From assembly GCA_020002185.1 (NCBI GenBank), contig CM034533.1, positions 36,444,024 through 36,508,023 of the forward strand: 64,000 nt of DNA, in the 5' to 3' direction. The DNA is from Paraescarpia echinospica. Its lineage: Eukaryota > Annelida > Polychaeta > Sabellida > Siboglinidae. A program made the translations under genes and the position numbers. Position 1 is the first letter of the stretch; each line of letters begins with the position of its first letter. The notes under the pieces were generated by a model. It ran no database searches. It was not told the origin of the DNA and saw nothing but the letters and a program-made list of their open reading frames with translations. Below, piece by piece: positions 18,631-29,914 of the stretch.

Positions 18631-20990
18631 TCCGAGGTGAGTTGAGTCAAGCAATGGCATTGTAAATAAGCAATTTGTAGATATATGTATATTGACATAT
18701 ATTTTTATGAGTGTAGGAAGCGTATGCATTGTTTATTTATCCTGCTTCCCAATGCCGACAGCCGAGTAACGTTTCGATTAAATAGAATTATAACGTCCGC
18801 CGACGCGGACGGCTGCAATTGGTGTCAGCTGCCGCTGGGACTGTCACTGAGTCTGTCGAGCCTCTACTACAGTAAATAACATAGTCATAGCCTTAGGCAA
18901 GGGTCTCGCCTTTCTAGTTAGTAAAACTGCATTGTCCGATATTTGACATGCAGTGAACGAAAATACACGCTAAAATATCAGTATATGCAACCATAGCAAG
19001 ATGATTAACCTGGTCGTGGATGTAATTTGTTTGCCTAAATCTGGGATTTGGGTATGTGTGTCTACGAGACTACGGGTCTTGCCTTTCCAAATTCCAGTCA
19101 GCCGTTTTTGAAAAGTCCCCATTTCCCCACTTATTTGAACCGAAACATAAAAATGTGAGATTCGTACGTTCACAGACTGTTTTTAATGCTACAGCTACGA
19201 TTGCCAGTAAACCTGGCTGGCATGTCATCATTCAATGTAAACATTTTAGGTGTGTAGTACACAATACCATGTTGGCACCGGAATTTTTGCGATGCACGAA
19301 TTTTAGACACCAGCATATCTGCACTCTAGTATACATACGTTTTTATCCATGAATATATTATTACAAATCAAATAATACATCAGATCAAGTTGCGCTGCTT
19401 CATGTGAATAGCACATTTGATAATAATAGTACTCGCTAAAAACAAATTAAACATTTATTTTTGACATGTTACTTTACTGTTATTGTACACTTTTGACGAG
19501 AATGGTCCATATGTATAATTATATACAACATTAATTATTTGAGCAAGAATAAAGGAAAATATACAGTGCACTCTGTATAAGGTTGAACTTCCAAGGACTC
19601 ATGACAGTACTGATGAGTGGAATTTCTGATAACTAGAAAGTTATCAGAAGGTCCCCTTATTGGGACCTTTGCCCTGGACCGAAGAAAAGATTGATTTAAC
19701 TTAGCAAAAATTAACTTATGTGAGTTCAAGTTATCTGGAGTGCACTGTATATGACCAATGCGTACAGGTAATTATGTAGAAGCAAATTAAAAGTTGGCCA
19801 AAGTAATGGATTGGGATTTTAGTCTGAATGAATCAACATAACAAGGTTCTCTTGTATTTCTTTTCCATTTAGCCAGCTGTACACTCGGTGATAAGTCCCA
19901 TAAATGGCATAATCCAATATATAAACTGAATTAATCTGCACAGTGTTGAGGTAGTTAACTCATATTTAGGCTCAGTTTCATAAATTCAACTTTGTTTATT
20001 TGCAGGAACATTGGAAATAGCTGAGCTGATGGAAAGAGGAAATTGAAGAGCTCTACTTAACACTGCCATTAATTGGACAATGGGTCACCTGGCATAAGAT
20101 GATGTGGATGTGTGCATCTGATAGCTTTGTGTATCAAAATGCATAGCAGTGCTATTAATAGGACAATATTTTAACTGACACAGTAGTGAAGAAGATGTCT
20201 GACTTTGTTCTGCCACATTAATTCCGTGTGGCTTCGGCTGGGAATATGTACATCAATACGTTTCAAATGGATTTGTGCAATCGATCGATTTGTGCATCCA
20301 AATGCACATCATCCCGTCATTATGTTAAAAAGTAGGAGTACATAATAAAATGTATGCTTTCTTATGCTCATCATGATTGGATTGTGTTCTACAGCATATT
20401 CTTCAAAATTTGTTGAAACAAGTTTGTGTTAAGTGAATTATACTGGGAGTAGTGTATAAAAAGGTGTTGACAAAGTTGCTTTTACAAACAAACAAAAAAT
20501 TCATAAAATATAAATGTTCCACAACATTAAAAATGTCTTAGGGATCTTCTTGAACTAAATACACCAATGATGACTGAAAACAGTGTTTTAGAATATGCGT
20601 TACTTTTAACGTTTTGTAATTTTATAACTTTATTTCCATCATACAATGGCCATTTTATTTGTTATCGAAACGGGAGTTCGACAGAAACAAATTCAATATC
20701 TTTTACTCTAAATGATGGACAGAACATATAATTATTACACTCCCAGTAAAAAATAAAATAACTTTTTACACTGATGCAATAGATTTTAATATTTTGTCGA
20801 CAATAATGTTATGCTCTTTATAGATCTATATTTTTCAAACAAAATGTAGTAGAAGTAAACCTTACGTTGATACGAAAGTACATAACCGCCTATCCTATTT
20901 TAATACTGTAGATTACGTCAGTGATGTGTAATGTATTTATACTGCTTATGGAAATAGCAGCTGGATTTATGGTGCAAATAAAATTGTTTC
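18600..20990 (+). ncRNA. Candidate two-exon short or noncoding transcript
   Basis: Exon 1 would end at GATTCCGAG|GTGAGT (~18636). A strong acceptor TTATTTGCAG|GAACATTGG occurs near 20006 and an AATAAA-containing motif (GCAAATAAAATTG) near 20977. Splicing would give only a nine-codon frame, so a noncoding RNA or chance sites are the likely readings. Evidence is limited to these signals. Confidence 0.2.
19559..19750. mobile_element. MITE with 13-bp terminal inverted repeats
   Basis: ATACAGTGCACTC (19561-19573) and GAGTGCACTGTAT (19738-19750) are exact inverted repeats flanked by TA-type sequence, as for Tc1/mariner-related MITEs. Internal sequence is noncoding and holds a perfect hairpin CTGATAAC/GTTATCAG near 19627-19649. 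Confidence 0.8.
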
Positions 20991-21604
20991 ATTATTGAAT
21001 GTTTCTCGGCTTCAGTAAGTTTCTGTTATCTAAACGTTTCATTAAAACTTCACTTCAAAATGTATAGCCAGATGTACCTAGTGGAAAATGAACATGATAG
21101 TACCATAATTTTTATATTCCAACAAAAACATTGCCAATCATTGAATATGACGTCGGCGTCGCCATCGGCGGCTTCGTGCATGGAGAGGTGGTGTTTTTTC
21201 TTTTAAATCAATCCGTCTGTCATGAACTGTTGCTATGTTCATTCTCCGTTTAATCCATATATTTTCCTTCTTTACTTTACTGGATGTGTGACATAAACAG
21301 CAGCTGGTCTACGTTTCATTTTAATAATTTTATCGGTCACGATTCATTCGCATTGCGGTGGCTAATCCAAATACACACATGTTGATGACGTATTTCTTGC
21401 ATCTATTAACTCGGGGTAGCTAATCGAAGTCTGACGGACATTCCCGAATATTCATGAGCATGCCTTACACGGATTGTGAAGGTGGGCCCAAAGCAGAAAC
21501 TCCGCGTACGCAGAGTTATTTTTTCGATATATTGTCAGGGTCATTAGTGATTAATAAAACATAATTCTAATGAAATATTCATGTTAACAAGATTACCTAA
21601 TAAT

Positions 21605-22770
21605 TGCGTACATTACAAAGATATTAAAATTCTCAAAGAATCCTTTTAGGACTAAGCTTTTTGTTAACCATCAGTATGGATTCCGACCTAAACATTCAAC
21701 TGTATATGCATCACTGGAATTAATAGATAGAATAATAACCAAACTGGATAAGGATGAAATACCCATTAATATTTACCTAAATTTTTCCAAAGCCTTTGAT
21801 ACCATTGACCATTTAATTTTAATTTACAAATTGAAATATTATGGTATACATGGAACAAGTCTGAACTTATTCAGCAGTTACCTGATGAAACAACTCTATC
21901 AAGTACATTAAACACTTTCAGCGATAACATACATGACGAAAATTTAGAATCTTTAATAAATTAAGAACTTTTAAAAATAAATTAATGGCTCAAAATAAAT
22001 AAAGTATCGCTAAACAACAAAATCGAAATACATGACATTTCAAAAGGCAAAGAAAAATATACAGACACTCTGAAGATAGACAATGTAAATATTGAACAAG
22101 TCAAAGAATTACATTTTTTTGGGTTTAATTATAGATACAAATCTAAACTGGAAATAGCACACTGAAAAAATATCAAATGCTTGTTCTAAACAAGCATTTG
22201 ATATTTGGCATTTTAAATAAATTGAAACATGTGTTATCTCTTCATATTAAAATAATATTATATCATTCTTTAACAGTGCCACACATTAATTATTGCATCA
22301 TGGCGTGAGGCTTTCAATAAAATAAAATAATAAAATTTCAAAAAAGGCCCTGAGAATTATTATCTTAAGTAATTATACTTCCCACACAGAACCACTTCAC
22401 ACAAAAACTTAACTTGTTAAAAGTAGATGACATCCTTAAATTACAACAATTAAAATGTTACTATAAATATTTACACAATGACTTAACAGTTTATTTACAA
22501 AACTGGAGGATAATGTTTAATTATGAGGTACATAATTGTGATACAAGAGTCAGGAATAAAATATACACTTATACAATTAAACATGAATTTGCTAAGAAAT
22601 GTCTTAGGCATAATTTGCCACTTTTACTAAATAACATTCCTGATATTGTCAAAGAAAAGCTTAGTACACACAGTTCACAAGGATTTGACAAGTATGTTAA
22701 ACTTTATTTTTTACAAAACTATCAAGTAACATGCACCAGGCAAAATTGCTATATATGCATGCAAAATTAA
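21605..22770 (+). pseudogene. LINE A reverse transcriptase, C-terminal part
   Basis: Resumes with KLFVNHQYGFRPKHSTVYAS and LNFSKAFDTIDHLILIYKLK (RT2-RT3), then a deletion removing most of the catalytic YADD region, fragments such as IEQVKELHFFG (~22090), and an open C-terminal piece at 22414-22770 (KIYTYTIKHEFAKKCLRHNL ... QVTCTRQNCYICMQN). The NCYIC ending matches LINE B. Confidence 0.78.
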
Positions 22771-22956
22771 GAACCGACAACCACCTATCAACTTGATACA
22801 GTATAACAGTGCCTAAACAACAAACTCAATAATCATGTAAGCTTGCTCACACTACACACATGCTTACATATTATGTTTTTTGTTTTGTTTTTTCTTTTTC
22901 TGGAAGAATTTGATTAGGTGATGTATTGATTCAGTTAAAGTTTTATTACAAAAGGT

Positions 22957-22994
22957 GGCTCCTCGGTAGCGACTACCATAGTCTTAGAGGAGTC
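22957..22994 (+). other. LINE A 3'UTR stem-loop
   Basis: GGCTCCTC pairs with GAGGAGTC (seven Watson-Crick pairs and one G-U). The 22-nt loop contains TAGCGA.TA and GTCTTA, as in the LINE B hairpin, while the stem bases differ. Confidence 0.7.
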
Positions 22995-23155
22995 TCTTGA
23001 CCCTACTTTTTGTTATTTATCATACAGTATACCATGTTTATCATAAGGTTATATATTTGTATTATTTAAATTTTTTGACATGGATGTATTGTATGTATTA
23101 TTTGAAATGTATGGGTCAAATAAAACAAATTCTTCTTCTTCTTCTTCTTCTTATT

Positions 23156-23990
23156 TTGTCGAAAGCCTTTTACAGATCCATAAATATTGCCATTGTCAAG
23201 ATTTAAGTATATTCTGTCAACTAATTCAGTTATTGTTAGTTCAGTAGAGTGTTCAGTTCTGAAACCATACTGATTAGGGTGGAGGAGCTTATTAAGAGTG
23301 AGTTAGTGGAATAATTGAGAATAAACTATTTTTGAAAGACTGGATATGCATGACAAAAGAGATATTGGCTTGAAATGTTGAAATTATGGTTATCATCTTT
23401 TTTTGGGATGGGAATTACATTGGCAATGTTTAGTTTTTGAGGAAATTTTCCACTGCATAGTGATTGATTAATTATACTGGTAAGGGGTTTGGCAATGACA
23501 TTAACGGAAGCTTTAAGTAAGACTGAAGAAATATTGTCATTTCCCATACTTGTTTTCAGCTTTAGATTATTTATTATATTTTTTGTATCATTTTCATCAA
23601 CCAGTGTAAATTGGAAGTTAGAATCTTCTGTTCTTTTACCTAGGTACGATTTGAATCCAGGTTTTTCATTAATGCTTAATTTATTTGCAAGTTGAGGTCC
23701 GATATTTATGAAGAAGTTGTTGAATTGTGTTGCTGTTTCATTTTTATCTGTTATCTTGGTTTCATTTACATTGAAATATGTCGGTAGTTGTTTCTGTATT
23801 TTTTTATTTTTGGATAACATCAGCTATGTTTTCCCGAGTATAGGATTGAATTCCTGCATAAATAGTTCAATCGAGGCATGGTTGTTGTTGTTTTTGGGGG
23901 TCTGTAGATGTGTTTCATTGTGTTTCAGCAAATTTATAATTGAGTACTTCTTACTTTGAATTTTGTACTTTTTAATGTTGTACATGTATG
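23156..23990 (-). mobile_element. LINE B, 5' part of the reverse transcriptase
   Basis: Minus strand: FNNFFINIGPQLANKLSINE, NIINNLKLKTSMGNDNISSV, FPQKLNIANVIPIPKKDDN and, after a frame change, NQYGFRTEHSTELTITELVD and the KAF half of the RT3 motif, ending at the junction with LINE A. Together with 12700-14404 it gives one RT in the right order and strand. It is 5'-truncated near 23990; no endonuclease is seen. 23990-24320 holds no recognised feature. Confidence 0.82.
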
Positions 23991-24319
23991 ATACAGATTC
24001 ATTCGTAATTACTACATGCCATTTTGCAAAGCTTTTGTATGTTTCTTGTCAGAAGTAGCCATATACATGTACATGTAAGTATGTATGTATAACTATTAGT
24101 ATACCCGTAGCTCAGTCATGATGATTGATCATTGCAAATGAAGAACTGTAAATAAATGTTATCCTTACAAAAGTCCTAATTTTAACAACAGCATTATTGT
24201 CATGTCACATCAATACAAAATCATTGGAAAACATTCCAATGAACTCATTATGCACAAAGAAAATCATGTTTCTACCATCATCCAATTAAAAGTCATGGTG
24301 TATTTGGGCTATTTTCGGT

Positions 24320-24829
24320 AAAAAATTACGACCATTTTGAATTTTGGTCAGGTGTTCATAGTCGGGCATCATTGGAAATAGTTCCATTGAAATCCTGATA
24401 TGGCAAAACATAGGGATGGACACAAAAATCGTGTCTCTAGCATAAACCAATCAAACGTTATGCTCAATTTTTTGTTAAAATGGTGGCCATTTTGAATTGT
24501 TGTGATGTGAACACAGTCGGACATCATTGGAAATGGTTCCATTGCATTCCTCGTATGCTAAAACATGTGTATAGACACCAAAATCATGTTCGTAGCATGA
24601 TCCAGTGCAAAGATGTAACACATTTTCTAATATGACCTAGGTTCAATTACGGTAGCCATCTTGGATTTGCCTGGCTCCCACAAATTGCCCAAGGATGGCG
24701 CGTTGCCATTCCGCTGAATTGAGTTGAGGGACCCATAACCTACATGATTCAGCAAAAAAACTTACACTACCAACCATTTCCAGGTTCCAAAAATGGCAAC
24801 TCGACTATTGTCCGCATGCCGTTTGGAGC
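24320..24829 (-). repeat. Right arm of the ~510-bp inverted repeat
   Basis: Reverse complement of 10683-11195 with moderate divergence. It runs into the assembly gap, so its outer end is unknown. It contains slightly more of the internal ~165-bp subunit than the left arm. Confidence 0.85.
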
Positions 24830-25829
24830 NNNNNNNNNNNNNNNNNNNNNNNNNNNNNNNNNNNNNNNNNNNNNNNNNNNNNNNNNNNNNNNNNNNNNNN
24901 NNNNNNNNNNNNNNNNNNNNNNNNNNNNNNNNNNNNNNNNNNNNNNNNNNNNNNNNNNNNNNNNNNNNNNNNNNNNNNNNNNNNNNNNNNNNNNNNNNNN
25001 NNNNNNNNNNNNNNNNNNNNNNNNNNNNNNNNNNNNNNNNNNNNNNNNNNNNNNNNNNNNNNNNNNNNNNNNNNNNNNNNNNNNNNNNNNNNNNNNNNNN
25101 NNNNNNNNNNNNNNNNNNNNNNNNNNNNNNNNNNNNNNNNNNNNNNNNNNNNNNNNNNNNNNNNNNNNNNNNNNNNNNNNNNNNNNNNNNNNNNNNNNNN
25201 NNNNNNNNNNNNNNNNNNNNNNNNNNNNNNNNNNNNNNNNNNNNNNNNNNNNNNNNNNNNNNNNNNNNNNNNNNNNNNNNNNNNNNNNNNNNNNNNNNNN
25301 NNNNNNNNNNNNNNNNNNNNNNNNNNNNNNNNNNNNNNNNNNNNNNNNNNNNNNNNNNNNNNNNNNNNNNNNNNNNNNNNNNNNNNNNNNNNNNNNNNNN
25401 NNNNNNNNNNNNNNNNNNNNNNNNNNNNNNNNNNNNNNNNNNNNNNNNNNNNNNNNNNNNNNNNNNNNNNNNNNNNNNNNNNNNNNNNNNNNNNNNNNNN
25501 NNNNNNNNNNNNNNNNNNNNNNNNNNNNNNNNNNNNNNNNNNNNNNNNNNNNNNNNNNNNNNNNNNNNNNNNNNNNNNNNNNNNNNNNNNNNNNNNNNNN
25601 NNNNNNNNNNNNNNNNNNNNNNNNNNNNNNNNNNNNNNNNNNNNNNNNNNNNNNNNNNNNNNNNNNNNNNNNNNNNNNNNNNNNNNNNNNNNNNNNNNNN
25701 NNNNNNNNNNNNNNNNNNNNNNNNNNNNNNNNNNNNNNNNNNNNNNNNNNNNNNNNNNNNNNNNNNNNNNNNNNNNNNNNNNNNNNNNNNNNNNNNNNNN
25801 NNNNNNNNNNNNNNNNNNNNNNNNNNNNN
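24830..25829. other. Assembly gap of exactly 1,000 N
   Basis: Unknown sequence. The round length suggests a placeholder rather than a measured gap. Left flank is a transposon-like inverted repeat, right flank a CA microsatellite. Confidence 1.
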
Positions 25830-25847
25830 ACACACAGACACAGATAC

Positions 25848-25884
<37 letters not shown>

Positions 25885-26051
25885 GACACACACAGACACA
25901 CACAGACACAGATACACACGCACACACACGCACACTCACACACACACACACAGACATACATGCACACAGACACACACGCACACACACACACACACTCACA
26001 TACACACACACACATACACATACAGACACACACAAACACACACACACACAC
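25830..26051. repeat. (CA)n microsatellite
   Basis: About 220 bp of CA dinucleotides with GA, TA and CG interruptions, beginning at the gap edge. Confidence 0.98.
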
Positions 26052-26145
26052 GCATGACAAGCAGGTCATTGGGTACATTGATTGTGTCGCTGGTGCAACT
26101 GTTGGCAGTCGTACGAGAGAGTGACAAGAACACTTGTGGTTGTAG

Positions 26146-26236
26146 GAGAGAATCGACCAGTGTTTGATGATGATCCAGAATGCTGATCCAACGGGGGATT
26201 CCTCCACAGACTCCGCAGAGCTCCTCGCTCTCGAAG
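26146..26236 (+). CDS. STAM: STAM exon (first seen)
   Basis: Acceptor TTGTAG|GAG, donor GAAG|GTAAGC; encodes ERIDQCLMMIQNADPTGD and a short acidic stretch, ending in phase 1. Confidence 0.75.
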
Positions 26237-29200
26237 GTAAGCTGACACGCCATAGTTTGTGGAAATTGTGTAGTTTGACTTCATCATGACTAGGCTGTAT
26301 TTAGTTACACTACAGTTTTTGCAAGACGATAGACATGGCTTCTATCATCTTGTTCTACTTTTTTCTCATGGTTGAAACAAACATCGGAACTTTGCTTTTG
26401 ACTTGCTGCCCCAATTCTATGGAACTTGTTTCCTGTTAGTGTTTGGTCAGCAGGAAACAGAATAATATGTATCTGTGTTCTGAAGACAACCTCCATAGTT
26501 CCTTAGGATATTTATCTGTTGACAACTTTAGCATTATATTTTGTTTGTGAAATTGCCTGACTTTTGGTTTTATCTTCCTTTGGGCTCTGGTATATGAGGA
26601 TTTTGTGCAATAGATGTTTTCACACTGGTATTGTTTCTATGACTGACATTATCACCCATGCATTTTTGTCCATAATATCCTGGCCGCAGTAAGTGAGGCA
26701 GATTAGGAATCCATACGGTGGTTGTTTATCTGCACAGTTAATGTTTCTACGTCAGTAAATATGATGAGTAAAACATGATAAACACAATTGTTTTAATTTC
26801 ACCCAAATAAGGATGAAACGTTTGTTTAAACACATGTTGAGCTAGGATACTATCTAATTTATAGAAAATGCAATAAATCCGCATTAAACAACATGCACAA
26901 ATGAAGGTTTGTTTTCAAAATGCGATATATCCATTTTCAGCCAATGTGTCACACATGCAGCTATGCAGAGTGACGACATGCACTGTCTGCCTACATAGTG
27001 TTTTAATCATAAAATAATTTAATATCACATTTTGTGAAACAAATCTACAACACATTTCAGACTTTGCTATCATTCTCTATGATTTTGGATTCATAACATA
27101 CACCCACTTCATTTACATTTTTTACTTAAACTTTGTGGATGAAACTCAAAAGTAACTTTTTTTCAAAACTAAGAAAGTGCGTATATTGTGTTTTGCCCTG
27201 AAAACTTTTGTATGTTCTATTAAAAACATCTGCTGATATAGATATGAACTTGTGTGATGTTTCAGAGCAAAGTAAAGCCATGAATCCACTCATTGACCAG
27301 GAACTTGAGAAGATTGATAGGTACGGGCTGAGTCATCATCACCTACACTTGCATCTTCCATCAGTCCTGAAGAAATAGTGCCTAAATTATGTTCTTAGAA
27401 ATGTGTAACTGAGGGATGACTTGAATTGATTCTGAGTTCAGAATTAAATAGGTTAATGGTCTGTCTGGTGATTTGGCCAAAACAACGTACAAAAAGTAGG
27501 TAGCTTCAGGGCTGGGTCCAAATACACAAAATAAAATCAATTACTTTTCATTTGTCATTTCAATTACAATTCCCCTACCAAAATTGTCAACTCAATTACA
27601 GTTACAATTACACCAATAAGCTTTCAATTACAGATGCATTAATGGGACCTACCTACCAAAAAGCGTTTCAATAACATTGCAAGCACAAATATGAAAGGTC
27701 GGATGGGTCAATCATAAAGTAGAATTGATTGAAAATCAAATGGTCTCAATTTAATGAAATTGATAAAAATCATAAAACCAAATTAAAAGTGAAGTGCAAA
27801 AATATTTTTTTATAATTATATATATATAAATATAATATAAAGTTGTTGCATGTTGATGACATTGTATGCATTCTTTCCCAGTCAGAAACCTGTAGTTAGT
27901 ACTATATTTGTGAGGTAATTAAAAGGCAATAATCCTTTCGTTTGTGAAATTATGTCCAGTGTGGTGATAAGAAATCTACCGTTGTGTGTTGCAGGAAGTA
28001 CAATGACCTGATAGAGCTGAACACAAGCGTACTGGAGGCACTACAGATGTACAACACCCTCATGCATGATCTTCCCACCTACGGCTACCCACGGCCCGTA
28101 CAGGGGCCAGCGGGCAAGATGCCCATGCCACCCATGTACAACATGGGTGCCCAACAGATGCCGCCTCAGATGCCCCAGGTTAGCATTTTTTCTGCTACAT
28201 TCTTGGGGAAAACTATTGGGTTCAGGTCTTTAGAGCTGCACTTAGGTCCACCATCCACAAAATACTGGCTTTTGTCGTATCACAAAACGTCAAATATTTT
28301 AATACTAAAACTATTGGACATTTCCAGACACACTATATGACATTTTCTGATTTTTTAATCTGATAAAAACTGGATGTTGATTTAGGTAAAGTATTTTTAT
28401 AATAATGTTATTGACATTGTGTATTTATATTTTACAGTGTCACATCAAAATATAACAAAAATATGGCATATTTTACAAATAATAAGCAAATTATGCCTAA
28501 ATAACACATCAAAAATGTCATATAAATGTTTTCCCTTTTTGACCTGACTACCTAAGTAATCTAGCTCTGCAACACAAAAATGTTCCATTCTTCCAGTAAT
28601 TGATTTGTAATACATGTATTTCATTTCTGTTTATACTGTTTACACCCATTTTGAAATTTCAGAATTAGAAGTATTGAAAATAATAATTGATCACACAACG
28701 TGTAGCATCAGTGATGCAATGGTGGTTTGTTGTTAAAAATAACTTGCATTTAACAACAATATTTGCTGAAAAATATTTATTGTCATGAATACCTGCATAT
28801 TTTGTTATAGCAGGAGTTCTTTTATTTTAGATGTACCCAGAACAGTATGGATTCACACCATCAATGCCAATGATACAGATGGCATCGATGCCTCAGGGGC
28901 AGCCGATGCCGCATGGACAGCTGATGTTCCCAGGGCAACAGATGCCTCCAGGTCAACATATGATGCAAAGTCAACAAATGATGCCGGGACAGCAGATGCT
29001 CCCAGGGCAGTCGATGCCGATGGGGAAAGATGGAGCACAGCCAGAGCAAGATGCAGTGGCGACAATGCCTTCCATATCTCAGGCGCCACAGGCTGGCATG
29101 GGTCCTCCTGTAGCGGCAAACACGGAACCTAGCAAGTGAGTGGCATCTCGATACGACAGCAGTGTCTTTATGGTCCTGATGCCGTGTGGTAGTAATTGGT

Positions 29201-29914
29201 AGAGACTACCGACTCGCCCACAAGGCCGAGATTTAGTTGTGTTTGATGTGCTCAGATGCATTGCTGACGACGGAATCGGGATAACGTAATGACTTGTGTT
29301 GATGTGTGTAAATAGGAAGTTGGGTGTTTCATGGAGACATGTAAAAATGACATTCTGTTTGTTGTTGTTACGGATGTTGTTGCTGCATGCTTGTGCTTGG
29401 AACACATTGGTAATCTTTGCAAACACCTACCAACTGCGTGGAGGCCATTCCGTTTTATTTCTAACTGGGTATGCCTAATTTACATGGCTGTCAGCAGAAC
29501 GTTTTTGTTTAATTTTTTGCAATTACGATTCATTTGTCGCAAAGCTACTTCCTGCTGTGAAACTTCATCACTTCCTTTGCAAGATGTCTATTTCATCAAC
29601 ACTATAAATCTATTGTGCTATCAGTAGTATTCTACTTTGTTGCATTCACAGTAACGTGGGATTTATTTGCTTTGTGTTGTGGATATTGTTTTGTTGTGTA
29701 GACATTGGTGTTGTGTGCATTAACACAGCTCTGGCATTGTTGCAGCATGTCAAATAACGCTACCCCTTCTATTGGCATGGCATCACTCGCGTATGCACCC
29801 ACTGTGTCGACTGACGCCTACACCCAGCCCGCGATGTCGATACTGCCTCCCCAAGGGGCACCACCGGCCACCCAACCACCGATGCAGGCTGTTGCACCAC
29901 AGCTCCTCATGTAA
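26146..29914 (+). CDS. STAM: STAM, C-terminal five exons (signal transducing adaptor molecule)
   Basis: STAM is an ESCRT-0 subunit that, with Hrs, binds ubiquitinated cargo on early endosomes and recruits clathrin and deubiquitinases. The exons encode the helical GAT/coiled-coil region that binds Hrs (ERIDQCLMMIQNADPTGD, AMNPLIDQELEKIDRKYNDL, IELNTSVLEALQMYNTLMHD) and a Met/Gln/Pro-rich low-complexity tail ending VAPQLLM. Splice phases agree across all five exons and all introns are GT-AG. The N-terminal VHS, UIM and SH3 exons are not seen, so they lie left of the window or in the gap. The tail is rich in MPGQQM-like repeats, unlike the Tyr/Ser/Pro-rich vertebrate tail. Hrs or TOM1 relatives are less likely because of the spacing of these helices. 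Confidence 0.85.
27266..27320 (+). CDS. STAM: STAM exon, 55 bp
   Basis: Acceptor TTTCAG|AGCAAAG, donor GATAG|GTACGG; encodes QSKAMNPLIDQELEKID, the first core helix. Confidence 0.85.
27995..28178 (+). CDS. STAM: STAM exon, 184 bp
   Basis: Acceptor GTTGCAG|GAAGTAC, donor CCCCAG|GTTAGC; encodes RKYNDLIELNTSVLEALQMY, then the start of the Pro/Met-rich tail. Confidence 0.88.
28831..29135 (+). CDS. STAM: STAM exon, Met/Gln-rich tail
   Basis: Acceptor TATTTTAG|ATGTAC, donor AGCAA|GTGAGT. The product is almost entirely Met, Pro, Gln and Gly with repeated MPxGQxM motifs. Other frames are open only because of this composition. Confidence 0.85.
29746..29914 (+). CDS. STAM: STAM last coding exon
   Basis: Acceptor GTTGCAG|CATGTC; starts NMSNNATPSIGMASLAYAP and ends VAPQLLM then TAA (29912-29914). 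Confidence 0.85.

Larger units (their letters stand above)
18329..21604. other. 3.3-kb insert interrupting LINE A
   Basis: LINE similarity stops at 18328 and resumes near 21605-21640, so this stretch entered later. No transposase or RT frame is seen. It contains a MITE at 19559-19750 and a possible small spliced transcript (18559-20990). Both ends carry a GAATATTCATG-type motif (18561 and 21447), but no clear terminal repeat or target duplication could be defined. Confidence 0.55.
14405..23155 (+). mobile_element. LINE A (CR1-like), inserted into LINE B and split by a 3.3-kb insert
   Basis: Order on the plus strand: 5' leader from ~14405 (CACAAGATGGCTGCCCGGGG), ORF1 (to 15515), a duplicated AT-rich spacer, endonuclease remnants (~16690-17300), reverse transcriptase start (17350-18328), a 3.3-kb insert (18329-~21604), the rest of RT (~21640-22770), a 3' hairpin (22957-22994), AATAAA-containing 3' end and a (TTC)n tail at 23130-23152. 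It interrupts LINE B between the KAFD and VDH halves of its RT. All its frames are broken. Confidence 0.8.

Noticed and set aside
24744..26207. Long open frames across the N run and CA repeat
   Set aside because: They consist of unknown bases and CA/GT dinucleotides; no protein is supported.
28785..29132. Asp/Ala/Thr-rich frame overlapping the STAM exon
   Set aside because: Shifted reading of the Met/Gln-rich exon; splice sites and phase support the STAM frame.
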